Positions 7,568 through 16,366 are shown, numbered from the stretch's first letter. The stretch: 31,909 bases of DNA from DAIPKP01 sp964539095 (GCA_964539095.1 CAZIFL010000036.1:1-31909); one strand, 5' to 3'. The notes: generated from the letters alone by a model not told the origin. Numbers and translations: made by a program.

Positions 7568-8626
7568 ATGAACATTGGCGTTTCCCCCGAGGAAGTGCCT
7601 CCTTTGCGCGTAGGAATAACCTACAACCTCAAGAGATCCTTCCACTCCGGAACAGACGACCTTTTCGAAGAATACGATTCGGAAGAAACCATCCTCTCCC
7701 TAGAGCGAGAAATTCAGAAGTACCACTGTACCCCCCTTCGATACGAACAGGATCATACCCTTCAGGAACGACTGCGGCATAATCCGCCGGACTTCGTCTT
7801 CAACATAGCCGAAGGCCTTGGGCAGGGGCGCGGCCGGGAGGCCCAGGTGCCCTCTCTTCTGGAGAGCCTGGGAATTCCCTTCAGCGGCTCGGACTCCACC
7901 ACCATGGCGATAACCCTGGACAAATACCTCTGTCAGTCTCTCCTGGCACAGGCCGGGGTGCCTGTGCCGGAAATGCGCCTACTCTCTCCGGAGACGCTGG
8001 AAAACACCGAAAATGGTCTTCTGCAATCCTGCGGTAAAATTCTCCTGAAGCCCCGATGGGAGGGATCTTCCAAGGGGGTCTTTCCGGATTCTCTGGTGAC
8101 AGAGCCGGAAGAGCTTGCCTTTAAGGCCCGGCGGATCTGGGAGCGTTACCACCAGCCCGCCCTGGCAGAGGAGTATCTCCCCGGAGATGAGTATACCGTA
8201 GCCCTTGTGGGAAATGAAACACCGAGAGTGACGGGAATTATGCGCATCCGCCCAACCCGCAAGGAGGATGATTTTCTCTACTCCCTTCTCCACAAGCGGG
8301 AATGGGAGGAGAGGATAGCTTACGAGGGGCCGGAGTGCCTGGACGAGTACACCTTGGCATCTCTGGAACAGAGCGCCATACGGGCCTTCCGCACCTTGGA
8401 GCTGCGGGATTTTGCCCGAATCGACTTCCGCAAGGATGCCCGAGGGCTTCCCCGGATCATCGATGTAAACCCCCTTCCGGGATTGCGCCCGGAGTACGGA
8501 GATTTCACCATCGCCTCCAAGCTCTCGGGACACTCCTACGAAGAAATCCTACGAGATATTCTTATGGAGTCTCTCGGGCGGTGTGGCTTTCCGGGGAGGA
8601 GAAGAGTCCATGCGGGAGCTGCCTAG
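7568..8626 (+). CDS. D-Ala-D-Ala-ligase-like ATP-grasp enzyme (first of pair)
   Basis: This is a 352-residue ATP-grasp ligase, expected to join a carboxylate to an amine through an acyl phosphate. Family features include FNIAEGLGQGRGREAQVP and GIPFSGSD in the N-terminal subdomain, TLDKYLCQ, the ATP-binding ILLKPRWEGSSKG, AEEYLPGDEYTVAL, and the magnesium residues of ARIDFR and IIDVNPLPG. The last replaces the usual Glu of D-Ala-D-Ala ligase by Asp. It is unlikely to be the cell's cell-wall Ddl, because it is divergent and paired with a second ligase and a GNAT. RBS is AAAAGGAGG, 11 bases before the ATG. It overlaps the next gene by 17 bases. Substrates are unknown. Confidence 0.88.
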   Translation: MNIGVSPEEVPPLRVGITYNLKRSFHSGTDDLFEEYDSEETILSLEREIQKYHCTPLRYEQDHTLQERLRHNPPDFVFNIAEGLGQGRGREAQVPSLLESLGIPFSGSDSTTMAITLDKYLCQSLLAQAGVPVPEMRLLSPETLENTENGLLQSCGKILLKPRWEGSSKGVFPDSLVTEPEELAFKARRIWERYHQPALAEEYLPGDEYTVALVGNETPRVTGIMRIRPTRKEDDFLYSLLHKREWEERIAYEGPECLDEYTLASLEQSAIRAFRTLELRDFARIDFRKDARGLPRIIDVNPLPGLRPEYGDFTIASKLSGHSYEEILRDILMESLGRCGFPGRRRVHAGAA

Positions 8627-9773
8627 GATGCCTATGGTAGCAGCTCCCCTCGTAGCGGTTCTTGCGGGGAGGGAGTCCACCCTTCGGGCGGATGTGCTCG
8701 ACGTGCTGCGGTGCCGCCAGAGCGTTCTCCGGGCCCTGGAGGAGCGGGGCTACCGGGGTATTCCTCTGGACATCTACCCCCGGGATCTTCAGAACCGGGG
8801 GAAGGGGCTGCTCAAAAAGCTGGAAAAGCTCAATCCAAGCTGCATTTTCAACCTCTTCGAGGGGTTCAGTTTTGATGCCTCTTCGGAAATTCTGATCTGC
8901 TCTCTTCTGGAACGCTCCGGGATTCCCTTCACAGGGAACGGTTCCCGCCCTCTGGAACTCTGCCTGGATAAGGACAAGGCCAAAAGGCGGCTTGCTGCGG
9001 CAGGGCTTCCGGTTCCTCGGGGGTACTCCCTGAAGAAGGGGCAGAGACGAACCGCCCCCTCCTTGAACTATCCTCTCTTCCTCAAACCACAGCACCAGGA
9101 TGGAAGCCTGGGGATTCGGGAGAGGTCGCTGGTCCGTACGCCCCAAGAGCTTGAACGCAACGCCGCCCTGCTTCTGGAGGAATTTCCCGAAGGGATTCTT
9201 GTGGAAGAGTTTCTCTCCGGTGCGGAGTACAGCGTGGCCTTTATGGGAAACCGTGAGTACCGCCCTCTGGGAGTTTCGGTGATCTGCTACGAAGGGGGGG
9301 AGTTCTCCTTTCTGAACTACGACTCCAAGTGGACCCCGGAATCCCGGGAGTTTCGTGAGATTGCGGTGCTTCCGGAGAGTCACGTACTCCCCCAGGTGAA
9401 GGAGCTTCTCTTCTCCCTCGCCGCCCGGGCGGGGCGATCACTGGGCTGTCGGGGGTACTTTCGGGTGGATTTCCGGGAGCAAGGGGGGATACCCCACATC
9501 ATCGACGTGAACCCCAATCCCGATATCAACGAAGATAGCGGTTTTGTGCGGCAGTGCGGAGAACGCAGCATCTCCTATGAAGATCTGGTAGAGCAGCTTG
9601 TGATTCTCGGTATGAAAGAAGGAGAGGGACACCTTTATGGATTCCGGGCTTCTCGAAAAATGTATGGCCATGGCGGAAAATACCGGAGCCTTTCGGAGCG
9701 AGGAGATTACGGTACTCCTGGAAGTGTTGGAGGCCTCCTCGGAAACGTCGGAGGATTACAGACTTCTCGTTGA
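8610..9773 (+). CDS. Second D-Ala-D-Ala-ligase-like ATP-grasp enzyme
   Basis: This ORF encodes 387 residues from ATG 8610, which follows GGGGAGGAGAAG inside the end of the first ligase gene. ATG 8628 is an alternative. ATP-grasp features are ELCLDKDKAKRRL, YPLFLKPQHQDGSLG, VEEFLSGAEYSVAFMGN, FRVDFRE and IIDVNPNPDIN. It is clearly a different paralogue from the first ligase, so the two probably act on different substrates or in sequence. The family-like part ends near LVEQLVILGM. About 45 further codons, starting near 9637, are an out-of-frame reading of the acetyltransferase gene, rich in Gly, Arg and Ser, and may be a stop-codon loss or a frameshift. Substrates are unknown. Confidence 0.85.
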   Translation: MRELPRMPMVAAPLVAVLAGRESTLRADVLDVLRCRQSVLRALEERGYRGIPLDIYPRDLQNRGKGLLKKLEKLNPSCIFNLFEGFSFDASSEILICSLLERSGIPFTGNGSRPLELCLDKDKAKRRLAAAGLPVPRGYSLKKGQRRTAPSLNYPLFLKPQHQDGSLGIRERSLVRTPQELERNAALLLEEFPEGILVEEFLSGAEYSVAFMGNREYRPLGVSVICYEGGEFSFLNYDSKWTPESREFREIAVLPESHVLPQVKELLFSLAARAGRSLGCRGYFRVDFREQGGIPHIIDVNPNPDINEDSGFVRQCGERSISYEDLVEQLVILGMKEGEGHLYGFRASRKMYGHGGKYRSLSERGDYGTPGSVGGLLGNVGGLQTSR

Positions 9774-10122
9774 ATTTTCTTCTTCGGAAACCTCAGGGGA
9801 AACCAAAAAGATTACCGGCTTTCTGATCTACGGCCCCACCCCCATGACCGAGAGCAGCTTCGATCTCTACTGGATTGTGGTGGATTCTCAAGAACAGGGA
9901 AAAGGGGTGGGGACAGCGCTACTTCGGCAGATGGAGGAGGCGATTCTCCGTAAATTCCCCAGAGCCCGGATACGCGTGGAGACTGCAGGAAAGGGCGAGT
10001 ACGACTACCAGCGGCGATTTTATCTCTCTCGACAGTTCCAGGAGGCAGGAAGAATTCCCGACTTCTACAGCCCCGGAGATGATCTTGTGATCTTCTGGAA
10101 GGAGCTTGGAGCAAACCCCTGA
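9637..10122 (+). CDS. GNAT-family N-acetyltransferase of the ATP-grasp operon
   Basis: This is a 161-residue acetyltransferase. Motif A, QEQGKGVGTALL (about 88-99), provides the acetyl-CoA pyrophosphate loop. The strand before it reads FDLYWIVVD, and the C-terminal half contains RRFYLSRQFQEAGRIPDFY and DDLVIFWKEL. AAGGAGAG lies ten bases before ATG 9637. The gene overlaps the second ligase by 137 bases in another frame. By context it probably acetylates an amine in the product of the two ligases, or protects the cell from it; this is inference. It is the last gene before the terminator at 10158-10206. Confidence 0.88.
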   Translation: MDSGLLEKCMAMAENTGAFRSEEITVLLEVLEASSETSEDYRLLVEFSSSETSGETKKITGFLIYGPTPMTESSFDLYWIVVDSQEQGKGVGTALLRQMEEAILRKFPRARIRVETAGKGEYDYQRRFYLSRQFQEAGRIPDFYSPGDDLVIFWKELGANP

Positions 10123-10157
10123 CTCCAAGAAATCCAGAATAGGGATGAACGAACAAC

Positions 10158-10206
10158 GTATCCGCAGAGTTGAGCAGAATCTGCCCACTCTGCGGATACC
10201 CTTTTT
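10158..10206 (+). terminator. Rho-independent terminator of the ATP-grasp operon
   Basis: A perfect 13-bp stem (10158-10170 with 10187-10199) has a 16-nt loop and is followed by CCTTTTTAG. It lies 36 bases after the acetyltransferase stop. Confidence 0.9.
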
Positions 10207-10270
10207 AGAGCTTCCTCTGTAAAACCTTAGAGAGGCGAAACCTGCTCACCATCAGGATATGGAACTATCT

Positions 10271-11269
10271 CTACTTCTCCAGAGCCTGGGCTACTGCGGC
10301 GCTCTTGGCATCATCCCCGATCCAGGCCTTCCAGTTTTCGGAATACTCCCGAAGGAACCAGAGAGCCGCCTCTTTGGGGTCCACCTCTTGAGCCTTCATG
10401 TAGGCCAGGGCCTTGTTGTTCTGATCCAGGGTGGTTTCGAAGCGCTCCAAAAAGCCTCGTACCTCGGGATGCTTCTCCAGAAAAGCTGCGTTGGCCATTT
10501 TCCAGACCCGGGACCGGGGATAGTCGCATCCATAATCCCCCTCCACCCAGCGCTCTTCGCTGTAGGGAATTTTATCCTTGAGGAGGGTCATGTCGTAAAG
10601 CCCCAGAAGCCAGCTCGGCTCCCAGTAGTAGATGAGCACCGGAAGCCCCCGCTTGTACGCCGTGGCAGCAGCGGTGGAGAGGGCCATATCCGAGCCGGGG
10701 AAGAAAACCTCGAAATGCTCATCCAGCCCGGTGGTCTTGAACTTGGTCTCCGTAATGGTGCTGATAACCCATCCCGTGGGGCCGTTGTAAAAACGCCCCT
10801 TGGTGGGAACCTCGGGGGATTTGAAGAGTTCCCAGTACTGAGGAAGATCCTGAATATATTCGAGATCCGGCGCCACGGGCTCGATCCCCCGTTCGGGATC
10901 TCCCTGAATAACATAGGTAGGGACATACCACCCCTGGGGCGCTCCGGGATAGTTCTCTCCCAGAGGGAGGATCTGTTTGCGGACCTCGGCCTTTTCGTAC
11001 CAGTCGCCGTAGTTATCCACCCAGACCTCCATGATAACCTGGGCCTCTCCACGCTCCACTCCCATGAGCCCCGGAAGGGTCTCCGCAAAGAGATACTCCG
11101 CCTCAAAGCCGTACCCCTTTTCGAGGATAAACCCTGCAATCCGGTTGAGCACCTGAATGCTGTCCCAGCTGTTGTCCACGAAGACCACCTTCTCTGCTCC
11201 TCCAGCCATGAGGGGAAGCACAAAGAGCCCTACCGCCACCAGCAACGAACAGAACAAACGCCTTTTCAC
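10271..11269 (-). CDS. Glycine betaine/choline-type ABC transporter substrate-binding protein
   Basis: This is a 332-residue secreted binding protein of the OpuAC/ProX class. The signal peptide is basic KRR followed by LFCSLLVAVGLFVLPLMAGGA. The mature protein shows family features: VVFVDNSWDS, VIMEVWVDNY, PTGWVIST and LIYYWEPSW, with aromatic residues typical of a quaternary-amine cage. I chose GTG 11269 because GGGAG lies nine bases upstream. ATG 11278 directly abuts that GGGAG and is less likely. No permease or ATPase gene adjoins it, so it is either an orphan receptor or works with a transporter encoded elsewhere. Betaine, proline betaine, carnitine and choline are possible ligands. Confidence 0.88.
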   Translation of the reverse strand: MKRRLFCSLLVAVGLFVLPLMAGGAEKVVFVDNSWDSIQVLNRIAGFILEKGYGFEAEYLFAETLPGLMGVERGEAQVIMEVWVDNYGDWYEKAEVRKQILPLGENYPGAPQGWYVPTYVIQGDPERGIEPVAPDLEYIQDLPQYWELFKSPEVPTKGRFYNGPTGWVISTITETKFKTTGLDEHFEVFFPGSDMALSTAAATAYKRGLPVLIYYWEPSWLLGLYDMTLLKDKIPYSEERWVEGDYGCDYPRSRVWKMANAAFLEKHPEVRGFLERFETTLDQNNKALAYMKAQEVDPKEAALWFLREYSENWKAWIGDDAKSAAVAQALEK

Positions 11270-11492
11270 ACAAACCATCTCCCTTCTTTGCAACTCTTAT
11301 AAAAACAGACTATTACAAAAAACCGCCTCTCTATTTTACAGGAAAAAGGCACTTCAGAATAGGCGAAAAATGGGAAATACTTTATTTGAAGGATTTCTCC
11401 CTTTCCTGGAGAGCAGAGAGATGTTATATTGTTACGTGGATTTGAATAACTTTCGAGATCCCCCATGCATATCTTCCGTTGGAGGTTCTAAA

Positions 11493-11783
11493 ATGGAGAG
11501 AGAACGTACCCTTGAACTTTTACGACAGAGCAAGGTAGAGTTGCAAGCCCGCTTTGGTGTTGTCCGGCTGGCCTTGTTCGGATCCACAGCCCGGAATGCT
11601 GCAAAGGAAAACAGCGACGTGGATGTGCTGGTAGCCTTTAACGGCCCTGCCACCTCCAAACGCTATTTTGGTGTGCAGTTCTACCTTGAAGACCTCCTCG
11701 GCTGCCCGGTAGATCTCGTCACCGAAAAGGCACTGCGGCAGGAGTTGCGTCCCTACGTGGAAGAGGAGAGAATCAATGTCTGA
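11493..11783 (+). CDS. mntA: MntA-type nucleotidyltransferase antitoxin
   Basis: This 96-residue minimal nucleotidyltransferase has the motif LFGSTARNAAKENSDVDVLV (about 27-46), giving the GS and Asp-x-Asp catalytic signature. In characterised HepT/MntA pairs this protein neutralises the HEPN toxin by adding AMP units to a tyrosine. Start ATG 11493 follows GGAGG at seven bases. Its end overlaps the toxin ATG by eight bases. Upstream, TATATT near 11425 could be a -10 box, but I could not find a convincing -35. Confidence 0.9.
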   Translation: MERERTLELLRQSKVELQARFGVVRLALFGSTARNAAKENSDVDVLVAFNGPATSKRYFGVQFYLEDLLGCPVDLVTEKALRQELRPYVEEERINV

Positions 11784-12132
11784 TGCCAGAAAGCGAGAAT
11801 GGCATTTTTATCTTGATGACATGATCGACTTCGCTCAAAAAGCGTTGACCTACACCGAGGGACTCCGCCAGATCGATTTCACCACAAGGCAAGTTATCTA
11901 TGACGCCACGCTGCGAAATCTGGAACTGATTGGTGAGGCCGCTACCCATATTCCCGATGAAATTCGATCGGCTCACCCCGAAATTCCCTGGAGAATGATT
12001 ATTGCTACTCGAAATCGCCTTATTCACGGCTATCTCGGTATTGACAACGACACTATCTGGAGCATCGTCAGCGATGATGTTCCAGAACTACTGCCGTTAC
12101 TAAAAGCCATGAAGAACAATATTCCCTCCTGA
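11776..12132 (+). CDS. hepT: HepT-type HEPN ribonuclease toxin (DUF86)
   Basis: This 118-residue all-helical HEPN protein carries the catalytic RNRLIHGY near residue 80-87, the R-x4-H-x-Y signature. The tyrosine is the known AMPylation target in studied pairs, and both the catalytic residues and the tyrosine are intact. The start overlaps mntA by eight bases (ATGTCTGA), as is usual for these modules. It probably cleaves RNA when freed. This pair lies away from the larger toxin-antitoxin island at 22251-27359. Confidence 0.92.
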   Translation: MSDARKREWHFYLDDMIDFAQKALTYTEGLRQIDFTTRQVIYDATLRNLELIGEAATHIPDEIRSAHPEIPWRMIIATRNRLIHGYLGIDNDTIWSIVSDDVPELLPLLKAMKNNIPS

Positions 12133-12190
12133 CCTCCTCTTTACACCGGTTCCGTTTTTTAGACATCATCGTCTGCAAGGAGATCTTTAT

Positions 12191-13438
12191 ATGCTCTATC
12201 GAACTATGCCACATATGCCGAAGGGTTCGAATCCTCTTTCCATTCTTGGATTTGGCTGCATGCGTTTTCCCGAACACTCTCTGGGGAGGATCGACGAAAA
12301 GAAGGCCCTTCCCCTTCTCTACCGCGCCGTAGAGGGGGGGATCACCTACTTCGATACCGCCTATCCCTATCACATGGGGAACAGTGAGGCCTTTCTCGGC
12401 AAGGCCTTCGAGCGACAGTACCGGGAGCAAGCCCTTATAGCCACCAAGCTTCCCCACTGGTCTGTGCATCTTCCGGAAGATCTGGAACGCATCTTCATGC
12501 AGCAGCTGCGAAACCTGCGGCGGGATCATGTGGATTTCTACCTCATGCACAACATCAACCGCATCTCCTGGAACAAGCTCAAGCATCTCGGAGTTATGGA
12601 GTGGATGGACCGGCTGAAAAGATCCGGGGCGATAGGATCCCTGGGCTTCTCCTTCCACGCCTCTTTCGAGGAGTTCCAAGAGATCATAGAAGATTATGAT
12701 TGGGATTTCTGCCAGATTCAATACAACTATCTGGATGTGGAAAATCAGGCGGGGCGGAAGGGGCTTGAGTATGCGGCTTCGAAAGATCTCGGGGTGGTGG
12801 TGATGGGGCCTCTCCGGGGGGGGAATCTCGCCAAGGAGCCCCCGAAGGAGATCGCCCGGCTCTGGGAAGGGGCAGAGACAAAACGCACCCCTGCGGAATG
12901 GGGGCTTCGCTGGGTCTGGGATCACCCCGAGGTGACCACCCTGCTTTCGGGGATGTCTCGTCTGGAGGAGGTGGAAGAAAATCTCCGTATCGCCGGGGAG
13001 GCGCACCCCCGCTCCCTCTCGGAAAAGGAGCGGGAGATGCTGGAGGAGACCCGGAAGATCTATCTGAGCCTCATGCCCGTGGCCTGTACCGGCTGCCGCT
13101 ACTGTATCCCCTGCCCCCATGGAGTGAACATCCCCCTCTGCTTCGAGCACTACAATACCTTCAAGCTCTTCGGAAATTCCCGGGGCAAGTTCTCCTACAC
13201 TTCCATGCTGGGGGGAGCTGTGGACGGCGCCCCCGGCCTTGCCTCCCAGTGCGTAAACTGCGGAGCCTGCCTTCCCAAGTGCCCTCAGAAGCTGGAGATT
13301 CCGAAGCTTCTCGTAGAGACCGCCACCGTCATGGAAGGCTTTTATACCAAACCCCTTACCTGGCTGATCCGCCAGTTCTTCCGGCTGCAGCGATGGCGAA
13401 GCTCCCCGAGGCAAAGCTCTTCAAAAAGAAGCGAATAA
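12191..13438 (+). CDS. Aldo/keto reductase with C-terminal 4Fe-4S ferredoxin-like domain
   Basis: This is a 415-residue oxidoreductase. The N-terminal TIM barrel (about 1-290) has the aldo/keto signature residues: FDTAYPY (Asp and Tyr), ATKLPHW (Lys) and DFYLMHN (His). The C-terminal part carries CTGCRYCIPCPHG and later CVNCGACLPKCPQ, eight cysteines that should bind two 4Fe-4S clusters. The physiological substrate of this common family in anaerobes is mostly unknown. The ATG follows CAAGGAGA at a normal distance. It is the last plus-strand gene before the convergent citrate lyase operon. Confidence 0.92.
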   Translation: MLYRTMPHMPKGSNPLSILGFGCMRFPEHSLGRIDEKKALPLLYRAVEGGITYFDTAYPYHMGNSEAFLGKAFERQYREQALIATKLPHWSVHLPEDLERIFMQQLRNLRRDHVDFYLMHNINRISWNKLKHLGVMEWMDRLKRSGAIGSLGFSFHASFEEFQEIIEDYDWDFCQIQYNYLDVENQAGRKGLEYAASKDLGVVVMGPLRGGNLAKEPPKEIARLWEGAETKRTPAEWGLRWVWDHPEVTTLLSGMSRLEEVEENLRIAGEAHPRSLSEKEREMLEETRKIYLSLMPVACTGCRYCIPCPHGVNIPLCFEHYNTFKLFGNSRGKFSYTSMLGGAVDGAPGLASQCVNCGACLPKCPQKLEIPKLLVETATVMEGFYTKPLTWLIRQFFRLQRWRSSPRQSSSKRSE

Positions 13439-13481
13439 AAAAGACCACGCCCCGGAAGGTTGCTCTCCTTCCGGGGCGTGG
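13435..13481 (-). terminator. Rho-independent terminator of the citrate lyase operon
   Basis: A perfect 15-bp stem (13445-13459 with 13467-13481) has a 7-nt loop. Read on the minus strand it is followed by TCTTTTTTATTC. There is no T-run on the plus strand, so it mainly serves citF, though it also lies just past the convergent reductase gene. Confidence 0.9.
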
Positions 13482-13563
13482 CGTTATCCAAGGTTCCTCA
13501 AAGCTTCTCGGCCTGCGAGAATTTCGAAGGCTCCAGAGGTTTTTAGAAACCCTGCTGCACCTT

Positions 13564-15129
13564 CTACTTCACCTTATAGACCGAATCAATGATGGTACCG
13601 TCCCGGTACTCCACCAGGGCTACAACTCTATCGGTATCAAACTCTACCGGCTCGGGAGTGCCCGTAAGCTTCTCTACCTCGGCCTTAAGGTCGTGAATAT
13701 CCTTCACGGGGAGCTTTGCCGCCGCAGCGAGTTCGAGAAGATCCTTACGGTTGGGGTTGATGCAGATCCCCCGCTCGGTAACGATGGCATCCACGGTCTC
13801 ACCGGGGGTAACCACGGTCTGCACCTGCTCCTTGATGGAGGGAACTCCTCCGCGGAAGGCCGGAGCTACCACTATCGAGAGCTTGGCTCCCGCGGCGGTA
13901 TCGGAATGGCCTCCCGAGGCACCCCGGAGAATGCCGTTATTCCCCGTCATAACGTTGACGTTGAAATCCACGTCCATGTCGAGGGCCGCAAGAATCACCA
14001 CGTCGAGGTTGTGCACTTGGCATCCCCGGTTGATGGGGTTGGCGTACCAGGACTGGTCGATCTCCATGTGCCGGGGATTGTCGAGAAGAGAGTGCTGCAC
14101 ATCCGCATCAAAGCTCTGCACGTCAAAGAGAGCCTCAAAGAGACCGTCTTCGAGCATCTGCACCATGTACCCCGTGATGCCTCCGAGACCGAAGCTCCCC
14201 TTGATCCCCTTTTCCTTCATGTACTCTCGCACGTACTTCGCCACCGCAAGGGAGGCCCCGCCGGCTCCCACCTGGAAGGAGCATCCCGGAGCGAGAAGCT
14301 CCGAGGCCACCACCAGTTTGTAGGCATTCTCCGCCACTTTAAGATCCACAGGGTTCCGGGTAATCCGGGCAGCCCCGGAGGCGATCTTCTTGGGGTCTCC
14401 CAGGCTGTCGATGACCACCACCTGATTTACCAGATACTGGGGGATGGAGATCTTCGGCATGAGGGGATAGTCCACCAGGTTATCGGTCACCGCCACAACG
14501 TGGCGGGCATAGGCAGCGTCTACCTGGGCATATCCCAGAGAGCCGCAGGCGGATTTCCCCATGGCCCCTGTCATGTTCCCCAGGGGGTCGCAGGCGGGGG
14601 CTCCCAGGAAGGCCACGTCAATGGCGGCGCTCCCCTCTTCGATGGATCGGGCCCGGCCGCCGTGGCTCCGGATAACCGCGGGAATTTCCAGCTCTCCCGC
14701 AGAGATCATCTTCCCCACCTCTCCCCGAACTCCCGAGGTGAAGATGCGGCTGATAACGCCCTTGCGTACATAGTCTGCCACGCAGTTATGGGCATCCGTA
14801 AGCGAGCTGGGGGCGATGGTGAGATCCTTGAAGCCCATCTCGTCGAGGGCGCTCATCACCAGGGGGAGCACCGCATCGCCGTTCCGGAGATGATGGTGGA
14901 AGGAGATGGTCATACCGTTTTCAAGACCCGAGTTCTTGATGGCGGTCTTGATATCCTCCACCACCTTGCTTCTGGTGGGAGGCACTGCCTTCATGGGAGC
15001 AGCCATTCGGGGAGCCTGATAGTCGCTGTTGATCACCCGGGAAAAGGGCCCCGCATAGGGGGCAAGTTTGCCGAGCCCCGGTACTTCTTCCGGTACAAGC
15101 CGGCCGATACTGTTTTTGATCATTTTCAT
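13564..15129 (-). CDS. citF: Citrate lyase alpha subunit (citrate:acetyl-ACP transferase)
   Basis: The 521-residue alpha subunit exchanges the acetyl group on the acyl carrier subunit for citrate. It is full length for the family (about 510), with family segments such as TISFHHHLRNGDAVLP, GELEIPAVIRSHGGRARSIE, DVAFLGAPACDPLGN, GLGGITGYMVQMLEDGLF and TERGICINPNRKDL. It lies six bases after citE in the order citD-citE-citF. The usual accessory genes citC, citX and citG are not adjacent. Confidence 0.96.
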   Translation of the reverse strand: MKMIKNSIGRLVPEEVPGLGKLAPYAGPFSRVINSDYQAPRMAAPMKAVPPTRSKVVEDIKTAIKNSGLENGMTISFHHHLRNGDAVLPLVMSALDEMGFKDLTIAPSSLTDAHNCVADYVRKGVISRIFTSGVRGEVGKMISAGELEIPAVIRSHGGRARSIEEGSAAIDVAFLGAPACDPLGNMTGAMGKSACGSLGYAQVDAAYARHVVAVTDNLVDYPLMPKISIPQYLVNQVVVIDSLGDPKKIASGAARITRNPVDLKVAENAYKLVVASELLAPGCSFQVGAGGASLAVAKYVREYMKEKGIKGSFGLGGITGYMVQMLEDGLFEALFDVQSFDADVQHSLLDNPRHMEIDQSWYANPINRGCQVHNLDVVILAALDMDVDFNVNVMTGNNGILRGASGGHSDTAAGAKLSIVVAPAFRGGVPSIKEQVQTVVTPGETVDAIVTERGICINPNRKDLLELAAAAKLPVKDIHDLKAEVEKLTGTPEPVEFDTDRVVALVEYRDGTIIDSVYKVK

Positions 15130-15134
15130 GGGGG

Positions 15135-16016
15135 TTACGCTCCTTCCATGCCGCAGCTTTTGGCGAGTTCGATGAGGTGATGGGCCCGCTTGACCACCGG
15201 AGCATCCACCATTCTGCCGTCCACCGCCACAACCCCTTTGCCTTCCCGCTCCGCCTCTTCTGCAGCGGCCACGATGCGCCGGGCCTTGGCAACTTCCTTC
15301 TCATCCGGGGCAAAACCCTTATGGATCGTTTCGACCTGGCCGGGGTGGATGGCGGCCTTACCGGTGAAGCCCAGCCCAACCATGCGCTTCGTCTCCTCAA
15401 GAAGCCCCTCGTTATCGTTCACATCCGCCCATACGGTATCAAAGGCGCCGATCCCCGCAGCCTTGGCGGCGGTGATGACCCGGGTTCTGCCATAGAAGAG
15501 TTCGTCCCCCTCTTTGGTCTTCTGAACCCCGAGATCTGCGGTAAGGTCCTGACCTCCGAGAGTAAGCGCGGTTACCCGGGGCGACGCTGTGGCCACCTGA
15601 AAGGCCTGCTCGATTCCTCTGGCAGTTTCGATCATGGCGTGGATCTTCACGGTTCCTTCGGGGATACCGTTTGCCTTTTCCGCCTCCGTCATAATCCGAT
15701 CCGCCCGAAGCACATCTTCAGCGGACTGGCATTTGGGGATACGGATAGCATGGGGCTTGCAGGGAACGACCGCGGTGAGATCCGTTTCAAAATAGGGGGT
15801 ATCCGCAGCGTTGATACGCACGGTCACCATCATATCCCCAAAATCCATAAAGCTCAGAAAGTTACATACGAGATCCCGGGCGGCATCCTTTTCTGCCAGA
15901 GCTACCGCATCCTCAAGATCCAGAAGCACGCTATCCGCTCCGAAGGCGGGGCAGTTCTGAATCATGGAGGGGCTGTTGCCGGGGATGTAGATCATGGATC
16001 GAGTCAGTTTTGCCAT
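15135..16016 (-). CDS. citE: Citrate lyase beta subunit (citryl-ACP lyase)
   Basis: This 293-residue TIM-barrel lyase splits citryl-ACP into acetyl-ACP and oxaloacetate. Diagnostic segments are SMIYIPGNSPSMIQ, DSVLLDLEDAV, VRINAADTPYF, the glutamate in HAMIETARGIEQA, TLGGQDLTADLG and GKAAIHPGQVETIH. It starts four bases after citD and ends five bases before citF. CitE-like proteins also occur alone as malyl- or citramalyl-CoA lyases, but the citD-citE-citF order makes citrate lyase the secure call. Confidence 0.96.
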   Translation of the reverse strand: MAKLTRSMIYIPGNSPSMIQNCPAFGADSVLLDLEDAVALAEKDAARDLVCNFLSFMDFGDMMVTVRINAADTPYFETDLTAVVPCKPHAIRIPKCQSAEDVLRADRIMTEAEKANGIPEGTVKIHAMIETARGIEQAFQVATASPRVTALTLGGQDLTADLGVQKTKEGDELFYGRTRVITAAKAAGIGAFDTVWADVNDNEGLLEETKRMVGLGFTGKAAIHPGQVETIHKGFAPDEKEVAKARRIVAAAEEAEREGKGVVAVDGRMVDAPVVKRAHHLIELAKSCGMEGA

Positions 16017-16020
16017 AGCC

Positions 16021-16284
16021 TTAGGCCTCCTTCGATGCCCGAGCGAGGGCCGTGCTTATCCGGGCCACCATGGTGGGCTCCAGAGCCCCCTGATCCTGGA
16101 TCTGGATATCCGCATCGCCGATGCCCTTTTGCTTGAGAAGAGTCTCTACCAGTGTATGGGTACGTTTCTGGAAAAGCATAGCGTTTGCGCCCCGATAATC
16201 CAGGTTGATCCCTTTGCCCGGAGATACCGTGACTACGCAATCCGATGATTCCAGCGTGCCCGCCTGGGCTGTGCGCTTGATCAT
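16021..16284 (-). CDS. citD: Citrate lyase acyl carrier protein (gamma subunit)
   Basis: This 87-residue acyl carrier carries the serine-containing motif AGTLESSDCVVTV at its N terminus, where the phosphoribosyl-dephospho-CoA prosthetic group is attached. It is slightly shorter than the usual 95-98 residues. It is the first gene of citDEF and is preceded by an AT-rich leader (about 16300-16360) that could hold the operon promoter, though no consensus pair is clear. A terminator-like hairpin at 16367-16405 separates it from icd. Confidence 0.95.
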   Translation of the reverse strand: MIKRTAQAGTLESSDCVVTVSPGKGINLDYRGANAMLFQKRTHTLVETLLKQKGIGDADIQIQDQGALEPTMVARISTALARASKEA

Positions 16285-16366
16285 GTTGCCACCGCCTTTG
16301 GTTTGATTTTTGGGAACGTTCTTTTAAAAAAAACATTATTGCACGCAAAAACATTACAGCCAAGGG

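Noticed and set aside
7110..7571. 153-codon plus-strand ORF before the first ligase
   Set aside because: It runs through the kinase 5' end and the promoter, and has no ribosome-binding site. Only the short ORF at 7463 has a good one.
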